Part shown: in pieces, positions 47,879-55,952 of the stretch
How positions within the stretch are numbered: the first letter of the stretch is position 1
How the letters are laid out: each line of letters opens with the position of its first letter
Origin: an uncultured Flavobacteriaceae bacterium
GTDB taxonomy: Bacteria; Bacteroidota; Bacteroidia; Flavobacteriales; Flavobacteriaceae
Direction of reading: 5' to 3'
Assembly (NCBI GenBank): GCA_943787365.1
Contig: CALSMD010000005.1
Location: forward strand, 62,001-126,000
Length of the DNA stretch: 64,000 nucleotides
The notes under the pieces: generated by a model
Database searches by the model: none
The model's input: the letters and a program-made list of their open reading frames with translations, nothing else
What the model was told of the DNA's origin: nothing
Made by a program: the position numbers and the translations under genes

Positions 47879-49828
47879 CTATTTTTTCATCAGCCCATTC
47901 TGGTAGCGATAATCATTTGTCTGGTAATAGGCTATGATTTCCTCAAGTGCTGCTAGGGTTTTATTTTCGGGTTCTAAGGTGTTTGAGTCTTTGTCATATT
48001 TATAGAAGTAGGATTTATTTTGGTCACCCAAAATAGATAATTTGTCAGCCTTTAATAATCCAAGTTTTCTGTAATTTCCAATGAATGCTCTTTGGTCTGT
48101 AAACTCTATCGTATTAATGTCTTTTCCATAAAAATTAGACTGATACTCCCAACCTAAATACCCAAACAGAGTAGGGAAAAAATCTATTTGCGAGGCTTGT
48201 TTTACAATCTTAGTTTTAGGAGTATTTGGGAGGTTATATATAAGAGCAGGAATATGATATTTACCCACGTTTAATTCCCATTTACCTGCAGAATTTGCAC
48301 AATGATCCGCCATGATAGCAATGACGGTGTTATCAAACCAAGGCTTATCTTTAATGATATTTAGAAATTCCCCAATGGCAAAATCGGTGTACTTTACGGC
48401 ACCATCTCTGCCAGTTCCCGAAGGAATGTCTATTTTGTTTTCTGGATAGGTATAAGGACGGTGGTTAGAAGTAGTCATAATAAAATTAAAGAAGGGTTTT
48501 TTGGCGGCATAATTCATATCCGCTTCATGAATCACTTGTTTGTAGATGTCTTCATCACAAACGCCCCAAGCATTTTCAAACTGAATGTCTTCATCTTTAA
48601 TGTTGGTTCTTTTTGCAGTAAAGGAATCTTCAAAAAGATATCCACGCCCGCGATCGACAATATCAAATCCATTGGATCCAAAAAAGTTATTCATATTATC
48701 AAAATAGCCATCGCCTCCATAAAAGAATGTTCTAGAATACCCTTTTTCTTTAAACACGTCTCCGATGCTGTACAAACTTCGGTTGTTTTTTCGTTTGACA
48801 ATGCTTCTCCCTGGCGATGGGGGTACAGACAGCGTGATGGCTTCCATTCCTCGAACGGTTCGCGTTCCTGTGGCATAAATGTTTTCGAAAAACACGCTCT
48901 GTTTTTGTATAGCATCTAAGTTGGGTGTTATGTTTTTTTTGTTCCCAAAATGATTGAGGAAATCGGCATTAAAACTTTCCAAACAGATGAAAATCACATT
49001 GGGTTTTGTTTCGGGATTGTATGCTTTTAGTGTTCTGGAGATACTGTGATTGTCTTTAGAAACAAGAGTATCGTTTGGAGTGCGTAATTTTTCTTTTAAC
49101 GTTCTAAATGACTGCTCTAAATCCTGTGTCTTATAGAAGTCGGTGTAATTCAATTCGTTGTTTTTAAATGCTGAAAAGAAAGAGTATATCCCTGCTTTTG
49201 AAATTTCATTTTCATAACGATTCTTGGACCATTCTGCGTCGTTATTGTCTATATAAGAGCCGTATAAAAATGGAACGATTAAGACAGCAATCAATAAGAT
49301 TCGGTCTTTAGAAGTTCTTTTGGATGTAAATGTATTTTTAAATACGTTTCGTTTTTTAAGTATATAATATTGTAAAAACACCAACACAAACACTACAAAT
49401 AAAAGTAAGGGAATTGGGTAGGATTGATTGATATTCTGCACCACTTCGTAGGTGTAGATTAAATAATCGACCGCAATAAAATTAAATCTGTTCTGAAATT
49501 CTTCCCAAAACGTAAATTCTGCAAAAAATGAGAAGGTGAGTATAAGAGTTGTTAAAAAATAAAAGAAATAGGTACATGTTTTATCTACAATACTTCCAAC
49601 CCATTTGTTTGGGAACAGTATTAAATAAAGTGAGTAAAGGATTACAAAAAACGAGATGACTCCGATATCAAAAAAGAGTCCAGTGAACAGAATTCGGAAA
49701 AAACTGAGTATCGAAAAGTCAATTTCTGAGAAGGACCATACATAAAACACACATCGGACACTGAATGAAATAAGTATAAATTGTAAAATAAAGTTTTTGT
49801 AGGTAGATAAGCGGCTGTTTTTTTTCAT
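47879..49828 (-). CDS. LTA-synthase-like phosphoglycerol transferase, second paralogue
   Basis: A 649-residue protein: five hydrophobic segments in the first about 210 residues, then a periplasmic sulfatase-fold domain with VIFICLESFNADFLNHFG (metal Glu), the nucleophile region ATGTRTVRGMEAI (Thr as in LtaS), FFYGGDGYFDNMNNFFGSNG and AIMADHCANSAGKW. The dgkA gene lies 3 nt upstream on the same strand, so the two are co-translated. LtaS/OpgB-type transfer from phosphatidylglycerol yields diacylglycerol, which DgkA recycles. That supports a real phosphoglycerol-type transferase role. It is a paralogue of the gene at 19132. Confidence 0.87.
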   Translation of the reverse strand: MKKNSRLSTYKNFILQFILISFSVRCVFYVWSFSEIDFSILSFFRILFTGLFFDIGVISFFVILYSLYLILFPNKWVGSIVDKTCTYFFYFLTTLILTFSFFAEFTFWEEFQNRFNFIAVDYLIYTYEVVQNINQSYPIPLLLFVVFVLVFLQYYILKKRNVFKNTFTSKRTSKDRILLIAVLIVPFLYGSYIDNNDAEWSKNRYENEISKAGIYSFFSAFKNNELNYTDFYKTQDLEQSFRTLKEKLRTPNDTLVSKDNHSISRTLKAYNPETKPNVIFICLESFNADFLNHFGNKKNITPNLDAIQKQSVFFENIYATGTRTVRGMEAITLSVPPSPGRSIVKRKNNRSLYSIGDVFKEKGYSRTFFYGGDGYFDNMNNFFGSNGFDIVDRGRGYLFEDSFTAKRTNIKDEDIQFENAWGVCDEDIYKQVIHEADMNYAAKKPFFNFIMTTSNHRPYTYPENKIDIPSGTGRDGAVKYTDFAIGEFLNIIKDKPWFDNTVIAIMADHCANSAGKWELNVGKYHIPALIYNLPNTPKTKIVKQASQIDFFPTLFGYLGWEYQSNFYGKDINTIEFTDQRAFIGNYRKLGLLKADKLSILGDQNKSYFYKYDKDSNTLEPENKTLAALEEIIAYYQTNDYRYQNGLMKK

Positions 49829-49831
49829 TGT

Positions 49832-50200
49832 TTAGGTTCGATTTATGATATAGGGTAGATAGGTTATGACGAAAATTATGATGAATGTAAGCGCAGCAAA
49901 AGTTACCGCACCTGCAGAAATATCTTTTATAAACCCAATTTTAGGGTGGTGTTCTTTATGTACAAAATCGGCTAATTTTTCAACGGCAGTATTCATGCCT
50001 TCGATAGCCATAACTAAGCCCATAGCAATGATCTGATTGATCCAATCTTGATTAGAAATGCCAACGGTAAAACCAAGTATAATTATTAATGAAAACACAA
50101 AGGTTTGCGCCATAATGCTATGCTCTGTTTTCAATAATAAAAACAAACCTCTGAAGGCATATTTAAAACTTTGAAGCCTTCCTTTTATAAATAATATCAT
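49832..50200 (-). CDS. dgkA: diacylglycerol kinase, prokaryotic type
   Basis: A 122-residue membrane enzyme with the DgkA core: amphipathic N-terminus RLQSFKYAFRGLFLLLKTEH, catalytic motif AIEGMNTAVEKLADFVH (Glu and Asn of the NTAxE signature) and KDISAGAVTFAALTFIIIFV, with three transmembrane helices. It phosphorylates diacylglycerol to phosphatidate using ATP. Three nt upstream of the phosphoglycerol-transferase-like gene. Confidence 0.92.
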   Translation of the reverse strand: MILFIKGRLQSFKYAFRGLFLLLKTEHSIMAQTFVFSLIIILGFTVGISNQDWINQIIAMGLVMAIEGMNTAVEKLADFVHKEHHPKIGFIKDISAGAVTFAALTFIIIFVITYLPYIINRT

Positions 50201-50472
50201 TCTATTCTGAATTTTTGTAGTGTTAGTATTGGGTACTGTTTTGCAAAATTAATGATTTCGAATTAAATCCGTTTGAGTGAAAAATCACATTTTATAAATT
50301 TACATATTTGGTTTACTATAATCAACTTTTTTTCATTTTTAATATTGATATCGCCTATTTATTCAAACATATTTCAATTATCCCAAACGAAAATCCATAC
50401 CCCTCGCCCTACTATTTACAGGAGTCTTTTGTGACAATAATCTAATAAAATCCTTACTTTTCATCTAGGTTT
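50201..50472. other. spacer upstream of dgkA
   Basis: AT-rich, no gene seen. It presumably holds the dgkA promoter, which I cannot place with confidence. It runs into the left direct repeat of the restriction island; the following 217 bp (50500-50716) also show no gene. Confidence 0.4.
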
Positions 50473-50499
50473 TGAAGAATCAGATTTGAGGTCTAAGTC
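50473..50499 (+). repeat. left direct repeat of the restriction-modification island
   Basis: TGAAGAATCAGATTTGAGGT followed by CTAAGTC, identical over 27 bp to 55667-55693. Similarity continues for about 22 bp to the right at roughly three of four positions. The two copies enclose the region with the restriction system. Confidence 0.85.
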
Positions 50500-50716
50500 C
50501 GCTATAAAAGTAGTGAAAAAATTAACGTGACCCAAAAATCAAAATAGTATCATGCTCACATTGAGTTTATAGGTCTTATTATTTGACATTAAAATTTGCG
50601 TGATTCCCAAAGGAGTACCATACTGAATGATATAATAACCTTTAGATTCCTTATTAATAACTGTCTTAGCTTTAGCGAAGCTTACAAACTAACACGAAAA
50701 ACTGACATAAACTTGT

Positions 50717-50923
50717 TTAGTTTTTTGTGTTTATTTTCTGTTCTCTTCCAATTAAAAAATACAAAATCGCCCCAAAAATGCTCATAAATAGCACCACCAA
50801 CAGCCAAATTAGTTTGTCGTTTCCCCGAAATTCACCCTTACGAATGTCAACAACCGCCAAAATAGTTGGTGAAATTCCGAGGGCTAACAAGATTATGAGT
50901 ATAATTAATTCCCAAGTCTCCAT
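50717..50923 (-). CDS. small PLDc_N-type membrane protein
   Basis: About 68 residues from ATG 50923 (METWELIILI); an upstream in-frame ATG at 50941 adds six residues. Two hydrophobic segments flank the motif DIRKGEFRGNDKLIWLLVVL, followed by GAILYFLIGREQK. This pattern is that of the phospholipase_D-nuclease N-terminal (PLDc_N) small proteins, which span the membrane twice and have no catalytic part. It lies within the island bounded by the 27-bp repeats. Confidence 0.72.
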   Translation of the reverse strand: METWELIILIILLALGISPTILAVVDIRKGEFRGNDKLIWLLVVLFMSIFGAILYFLIGREQKINTKN

Positions 50924-50941
50924 CATTACCAAAATTATCAT

Positions 50942-51345
50942 TTTTTCTTTTTTTTAATTGTTATTCGTTGGTTTTTGTTTTTTTGCTAGAGTCACGTTTG
51001 TACCTTCAAACTCAAACAATTCAATATCGTATTATAATTAGATTCATTATATTCTTTTTTTACATCTTTTTTTTTATACTGGGCACGAGCAAAAGATGCT
51101 CGCGCTAGCTGGGGGAGCGGGGGAAATTCACTCAGAAACTGGTGAAAAGTGAGGCGAAATCACTTGCTTTTTATTTTTCAGAAACACCCCTCTTTATAAA
51201 GCTCTTTTGGTCTTATTTAAGGCTTCCAAAAAAACAACATCACTCACTCATCTTTTTTTAAGACATCTGGTAAAACAACTTAAAAACCTATAATTCTCAT
51301 TTTTTAAAGAGCTTGTGCAACGGTTACCATTGTTGTGCGTAGCTT
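50942..51345. other. non-coding spacer inside the island
   Basis: No gene is visible. Contains a short hairpin CGAGC-AAAAGAT-GCTCG (51086-51102) followed by GGGGGAGCGGGGGAAAT, which resembles the last bases of the 185-bp elements, and at 51313-51345 the stem GCAACGGT/ATTGTTG next to GTTGTGCGTAGC. Confidence 0.4.
51332..51341 (+). repeat. GTTGTGCGTA motif, left end of an inverted pair
   Basis: GTTGTGCGTA at 51332-51341 recurs inverted as TACGCACAAC at 52026-52035. The pair brackets the single unidentified gene 51346-52032. The left copy is preceded by a hairpin (CAACGGT-TACC-ATTGTTG). Short, so chance cannot be excluded; the exact placement at both ends of a gene is what makes it notable. Confidence 0.4.
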
Positions 51346-52032
51346 TTATTCTAGTGTAATTAGATTTCGTTTTATCATTACATTTTTATTTACTTCCTCT
51401 ATACAGTTTGAACTTATCCAAAAATTAGGTTTAGATAAATTATTATTTCTCTTAGCTTTTGATTTTTTACTTATTTCTTTGATACGCTTTACAAGTTCCA
51501 AATACAGCTTATGAGTTGAGAAGTTTTCTGTAGAACTTATTTCTCCGCTTTCTAAATTTTGAATTTCTTTTGGGTAACTTATTTCTAATCCAATATTCGA
51601 ATTGCATTTAGAGTCAAAAAAAATTACAGTTAGTCTGTTTTTATTGTCTATTTGAAGCGAAAAAGGCGAAATATTAATTACAGGTTCAATTTGAATAGCT
51701 CTTTTAAACGTTTTTATTATTCCATCTTCTTCAATTTCAAATCTCTCAAACTTTATATGTTCTATATTGTCGGTTAATGCTGTATGAATGTCTAACTTCC
51801 AATCATTATTTTTCCATTCAGTACCTGAAATGATTTTATTATAATATAGCTGATATTGTGAAAAAATAGAAGTTTTATCATTTATTTGATAATTCTCATC
51901 AACTGGAGTATTAGTGATTGCTATAAAGTATTCTAAATCATTGAATAAATTTTCAAATTCATTAGGAGTGACTGTAAACTTAAATTTTTTCCATTTTAAT
52001 CCTCTATATATCATTTTTTTTAGGTTACGCAC
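51346..52032 (-). CDS. protein of unknown function in the restriction island
   Basis: A 228-residue soluble protein. Starts possible at 52032 (MRNLKKMIYRG) or 52014 (MIYRGLKWKKFKF); the second fits better with the start of structure. No signal peptide, no membrane segment, no domain I recognise. Lys/Glu/Ile-rich with AT-rich codons. It stands alone between spacers and is bracketed by short inverted repeats. Placement next to a restriction system suggests cargo of the island; a defence role is only a guess. Confidence 0.6.
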   Translation of the reverse strand: MRNLKKMIYRGLKWKKFKFTVTPNEFENLFNDLEYFIAITNTPVDENYQINDKTSIFSQYQLYYNKIISGTEWKNNDWKLDIHTALTDNIEHIKFERFEIEEDGIIKTFKRAIQIEPVINISPFSLQIDNKNRLTVIFFDSKCNSNIGLEISYPKEIQNLESGEISSTENFSTHKLYLELVKRIKEISKKSKAKRNNNLSKPNFWISSNCIEEVNKNVMIKRNLITLE

Positions 52033-52035
52033 AAC

Positions 52036-52431
52036 GGTCTAGTATAAGAATAGTAGCGGATTTTACGCACTAACTTTTCGGTTAAACACAGACCTTTTTT
52101 ATATTTACTTACTTTCGTTTTAGCGATTAAACCGCTATTATTTTTATACATTGTTGTGTTTTCGTACTTTATTTTCCGTTCTGCTGATAGCGTTGGCAAA
52201 GACATACTCTTTTGCAATTTTTGGCTTGTGTGTTGGCTGTAGCGAATTGCAAATGTGTATGGCTTTTAGCGTTGGCTTATTTCAGATATATTTCGTTTTT
52301 CACATAACTTGCGTTTAGCCAAAAACAATGTTTTGTATATTCTGTTAGTCCTGTCAATTTATCCGCAACTGGTAAATGCATAAGTGTCTTCTGCATTTCT
52401 TGCGTGTGGTCTAACGTGACTCACTTTGTTT
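52036..52431. other. non-coding spacer with imperfect inverted repeat
   Basis: No gene seen. At 52206-52260 TAC...TTTGCAATT is matched by AATTGCAAA...GTA, giving a 9-bp perfect core plus flanking pairs. The octamer AGCGTTGG occurs at both sides (about 52189 and 52268) and again beyond the restriction genes (about 55284 and 55318, as GAGCGTTGG). Confidence 0.4.
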
Positions 52432-53670
52432 TCAGTCTTTCTTTGGAAAATAAGTTTTTCTTATACCTTTTTCAGTTACTTCTTTTACGATTTCTCCACT
52501 TGAAACAGTTTTTACCATTTCTTCCCAAACATTTTTTGCTACAAGAATATCAGAATATGGCATATTCCAAAACTTTACTTTTCTTAAAATCAAATTTTCT
52601 CCCTCAAATTGATAGAACACAAAGAAAAATTTACTTTCCAAAATGTTCTTAAAATCTGAATCTTCCCAATCGGTTTCTACAAGCTCTTGATATTCAAATG
52701 TTGGAAACGAAATATCTTCTTTTGGTAAATCATTTTCTTTAAGTCGAATAGTTTTTACTTGAATATCTGCTTTTTCAAATTCCTCTATCTTTTGACCGAG
52801 TTCAAGTCCAAGAATTGCATTTGTAAGATTTGCAAAATAACTTTTGGCGTTTTGATTTAATTCTAAAGCCAATTCTTTCTCTATCTGTTCTGCTGATTTG
52901 CCATAAAATGGATGAAATTTTAAAATTACTATTTCTTCAATTGAGCGTACTTTATCTAAAATTTCAGGTTGCTCAATAATTTTACCATATACAGCAGTTT
53001 CTTCTTGAGCAATATTTGCAATTATGTGATTTACATAACCTTGCTTTAAAGAATACGCTCTTTGTTTTGCTTGTTCTTCATTAAATGGTTGATCTCTGAA
53101 CGATTTTAGAGCAGTTGAACCTTTTGTACAAGCACCAAGATAAAACGTATCTCCTTCTGATAATTCGTGAGCTTTTCCGTCTTTTATTTTTTGATTGATA
53201 AATTCCCAATCTTGTTTGATGATTTTTAAATCTTCGTTTGGATATTGCCAACCGTCAACTAACTTTATTAAGTAGTCAAGTAAGTCTAAATCTCTGTCGT
53301 GAAGATAAAATACTAAAAGTAAATGTGCGTTTTTCTTCCAAAACGAACTCGTTTCAAATTCTTCTTTATGAACTTCTAAATAGTTTATAATATTTAAAAC
53401 AAGTCTTTCTTTTGATCGATAATCTCCATTTTTTAAAGTTTTTAATGGACTTGATTTTAGTTCAATTCCTGCTTCTTTGAAATCTGGTTCTGCATCAGAA
53501 TTTGGTTCGTAGCCAAAATAAAATTTCTCTAATATTTGACCAAAATTTCCTTTTCCTTTATAACTGTGTTTTTCTATTTCTGAACCACAAGCTTGTCTTA
53601 AAGTTTGGTTTTTAAGTTGTTTTGCAAATTCAATAATTGAATCAGCCGAAGTTATATCAAGCATATTCAA
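52432..53670 (-). CDS. type II restriction endonuclease, Sau3AI/MutH-like
   Basis: A 412-residue protein with the MutH/Sau3AI active site near the N-terminus: Glu48 in GQILEKF, Asp63 in PDFKEAG, Glu70 and Lys72 in GIELK. Their spacing (15, 7, 2) matches MutH within one residue. Sau3AI enzymes have a catalytic N-terminal and a MutH-like but inactive C-terminal half, and the length here fits two such halves (C-half with FEKADIQVKTIRLKENDLPK). The family cuts GATC, so that is the likely target. Overlaps the methyltransferase gene by 14 nt. Confidence 0.88.
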   Translation of the reverse strand: MNMLDITSADSIIEFAKQLKNQTLRQACGSEIEKHSYKGKGNFGQILEKFYFGYEPNSDAEPDFKEAGIELKSSPLKTLKNGDYRSKERLVLNIINYLEVHKEEFETSSFWKKNAHLLLVFYLHDRDLDLLDYLIKLVDGWQYPNEDLKIIKQDWEFINQKIKDGKAHELSEGDTFYLGACTKGSTALKSFRDQPFNEEQAKQRAYSLKQGYVNHIIANIAQEETAVYGKIIEQPEILDKVRSIEEIVILKFHPFYGKSAEQIEKELALELNQNAKSYFANLTNAILGLELGQKIEEFEKADIQVKTIRLKENDLPKEDISFPTFEYQELVETDWEDSDFKNILESKFFFVFYQFEGENLILRKVKFWNMPYSDILVAKNVWEEMVKTVSSGEIVKEVTEKGIRKTYFPKKD

Positions 53671-54904
53671 ATTGGTTTATCTGTTTATAAAGTTCTTCTC
53701 CAATTTTTTCAATTACTCCAACAACTAAAGCGTTTCCCATAAAAAACGCACGTTTTGTATCTGTAATTCCTTCTAATTTGGTATGATTATCTGGAAACAT
53801 ATTTAGCCTTTCTAACTCAATTGGTGTTAATCTTCTCAAACCTCTGTCAGAAACAATGACGTGTTTAAATCTTGAAGGCGATTTTCCACCTTCTCCTGTT
53901 ATAATTGTTCTTGAAGCATTGTCTAAAGCGTCTGGGTAAATCATTCCGCCTTCTGAATATTTGTAAACAAAACCATCTGGCGATTTTCGTTCAATAGTTT
54001 TTGCACCTTTCAAATATTCCCATTTATCTTTATCTTTTTCATCAATGAAAAATTCAGATGTAACTTCTCCATTTTGCAAAACGTCTGCTAAAACAGTTCT
54101 CTTTCCATCATAATTTGGTTCTGTTTTGGTAGTATAAACTTTTCCTTTAATTAGTAAACCTGTATTTTGAAAAGGGGACAACTTTCCGTTTTTATTGAAA
54201 TTGTTAGTTATTTCGACTAAATCTCCTTTTAACTCAACTTCTTGAATTGAATTTGTTTTAGCAACCGGAAAAGCATTTGCAATCGTTCCTTCTTCTGTTA
54301 GCCAATTTGTTTTATTTGATTTTTGAAGTCTTTTGTAAACATCAGTTGATTTATGATAACCAATAAAAAAAACTCTTCTTCTTCTTTGTGGCATTCCATA
54401 TTCAGCTGCATTTATCACTCGCCATTCTACTGCGTAACCCAAGTCATTCAAACTTTGCAGCATAACTGCAAAATCACGACCTCTTTGTTTTGCTGGCGAT
54501 TTTAAAAGTCTGTCAACATTTTCTAAAAACAAGTATTTTGGTTTGTTTTTTTTGTTTTCTAAAATTTGGTGAATTGACCACCAAAGAACACCTTTTTTAC
54601 CTTTTAAACCTTTCGAATTGTGCAAGGTTGTAGCAACTGAATAATCTTGACAAGGAAAACCACCAACCAATAAATCGTGATCTGGAATTTCCTCAACATT
54701 TCTTGTTACAACTTCGTTTATATCTTCGTTTGAATGATTTTCTTTTCCAAAACGAGCTTCGTAAACTTTTGAAGCGTGTTGCATTTTGGTTGACGGTTCC
54801 CATTGATTGCTCCAAACAATTTCGTAGTTGCTTTTCTCAAGTCCAAGACGAAAACCTCCAACTCCTGCAAATAATTCCGCTACTTTCATTTTCTTATTTT
54901 CCAT
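53657..54904 (-). CDS. DNA (cytosine-5) methyltransferase
   Basis: A 415-residue C5-methyltransferase. Motif I AELFAGVGGFRLGLE (9-23); motif IV GGFPCQDYSVA (81-91) with catalytic Cys85; motif VI LFLENVDRLL (125-134, ENV); motif VIII QRRRRVFFIGY (173-183); the target-recognition region between about 200 and 350; and motif X FFMGNALVVGVIEKIGEEL near the C-terminus. With the Sau3AI-like nuclease it should methylate the C of GATC. Overlaps the controller gene upstream by 11 nt and the nuclease gene by 14 nt. Confidence 0.94.
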   Translation of the reverse strand: MENKKMKVAELFAGVGGFRLGLEKSNYEIVWSNQWEPSTKMQHASKVYEARFGKENHSNEDINEVVTRNVEEIPDHDLLVGGFPCQDYSVATTLHNSKGLKGKKGVLWWSIHQILENKKNKPKYLFLENVDRLLKSPAKQRGRDFAVMLQSLNDLGYAVEWRVINAAEYGMPQRRRRVFFIGYHKSTDVYKRLQKSNKTNWLTEEGTIANAFPVAKTNSIQEVELKGDLVEITNNFNKNGKLSPFQNTGLLIKGKVYTTKTEPNYDGKRTVLADVLQNGEVTSEFFIDEKDKDKWEYLKGAKTIERKSPDGFVYKYSEGGMIYPDALDNASRTIITGEGGKSPSRFKHVIVSDRGLRRLTPIELERLNMFPDNHTKLEGITDTKRAFFMGNALVVGVIEKIGEELYKQINQFEYA

Positions 54905-55202
54905 TTGCTTGAGTTTTATAGTAATTAATTTTTTCTTCTGCTACTTTTAATATTTCGGAAGTAGACTCCGTATATTTTAGTTCGTCAGCAATTTTTTCCG
55001 AATACCAATTTATTATTAATTCACTTTCGGAAAGTCCATAAAAATTGGCAAGTCTCACGATTTGTTCCATTGTCGGTTTTCTTTCGTTTTTCTCAAACTT
55101 ACTAATCAGAGATTGGTCAATATCTACTTCAGCCGCAACTTTTCGCAGTATCAATTCTTTTTTCTCTCTGGCACATTTTAAAGTGTCTCCTAATGTTTTC
55201 AT
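54894..55202 (-). CDS. XRE/HTH controller (C) protein of the restriction system
   Basis: A 102-residue protein with an HTH_3 domain: GDTLKCAREKKELILRKVAA, then EVDIDQSLISKFEKNERKPT (recognition helix QSLISKFE). A helical tail follows. First gene of the operon, 11 nt overlap with the methyltransferase start. Controller proteins of this kind delay nuclease expression until DNA is methylated. I see no clear C-box operator, so regulation is inferred from gene order. Confidence 0.86.
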   Translation of the reverse strand: MKTLGDTLKCAREKKELILRKVAAEVDIDQSLISKFEKNERKPTMEQIVRLANFYGLSESELIINWYSEKIADELKYTESTSEILKVAEEKINYYKTQANGK

Positions 55203-55666
55203 TGGTCAAAATTGTTTTAGACAAATATTGTCCAAATTTATGAAAACATTTTGGATTTCCAACTTTTAATTCAGATTATTTCGAGCGTTGGGAAATTTTA
55301 GCTCTTTTGGTTTTTAGAGCGTTGGAATTGAGCATTGGCAAAAACCGAAAGTGCTAAAATATGCGGCTGGTAGTATGAAACACAACTAGTGAATATAAAC
55401 ACCTAAGGTGTGCATATTTCCATTATAATCAGTGTTTTGTTCAACAATACATCCCAAATTGGCGTGTATTGTTGAACTTTTTGTTTTATAAAACGTATTT
55501 AAATGTTTTTTCATTTCATTCATTTTTAACACTAAAAACTAAAGTTTATAATTCGTTAGTATGTATACTTCGTTGCTCAATCAATTTTTAAAAACTCCGC
55601 ATACGCACACACCACTGTATAAATACAGTACTCTAATATCTTACTAAAAAGTTGAATTGGTTAAAA
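55203..55666. other. spacer with three hairpins, right part of the restriction island
   Basis: No gene visible. (1) ATTTTAGCTCTTTTGGTTTTT at 55295-55315 pairs with 55340-55360 (17 of 21), loop about 24 nt. (2) ACACC-TAA-GGTGT at 55399-55411. (3) GTTCAACAATACA at 55439-55451 pairs perfectly over 13 bp with TGTATTGTTGAAC at 55465-55477 and is followed by TTTTTGTTTT, as a rho-independent terminator on the plus strand, though no plus-strand gene precedes it. The promoter of the C-M-R operon must be in the first bases left of 55295. Confidence 0.6.
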
Positions 55667-55693
55667 TGAAGAATCAGATTTGAGGTCTAAGTC
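55667..55693 (+). repeat. right direct repeat of the restriction-modification island
   Basis: Identical over 27 bp to 50473-50499. It lies 25 bp beyond the ancestral stop of the DUF6095 gene. The pair may be the remains of a target duplication or attachment site created when the 5.2-kb segment entered. Confidence 0.85.
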
Positions 55694-55717
55694 TGTTGTA
55701 AATATAGTAAAAAAAAT

Positions 55718-55952
55718 TTATTTCTGCCCAAAGAGGCTGTCCATAATCGTGCGGATCCCTTTAAAACCAAAGTAAATCGCCGCTCCACAAATCAAAACAC
55801 CTCGCAATCACCAAAGGGATGTAAAGCGGTTTATCGGGGTTGGAAAATCCAGCATGTAAAATGAAAGGGCCTAAAAATGCTAAAAACAGGGTAAGCCCCA
55901 TTGTTTTAAGTCCATCCACTAAAAGGTCTTTATTCGTTCTAGGCGTTTTCAT
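55718..55952 (-). pseudogene. DUF6095-family small membrane protein with one-base frameshift
   Basis: From ATG 55952 the frame reads MKTPRTNKDLLVDGLKTMGL, then FLAFLGPFILHAGFSN and KPLYIPLVIA, after which it leaves phase and stops at 55761. One base later the other frame continues GVLICGAAIYFGFKGIRTIM and ends DSLFGQK at 55718, giving the expected two-helix protein of about 77 residues. The total length (235) is one base more than a multiple of three, so a single extra base near 55805-55808 explains it. The start overlaps the murQ end by 14 nt, as in an operon. Confidence 0.7.

Noticed and set aside
50942-55380. Integron cassette array (attC-like hairpins around the unknown gene and restriction genes)
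   Set aside because: The motifs do not match the GTTRRRY/RYYYAAC core well and no integron integrase is in the window; kept only as a weak observation.
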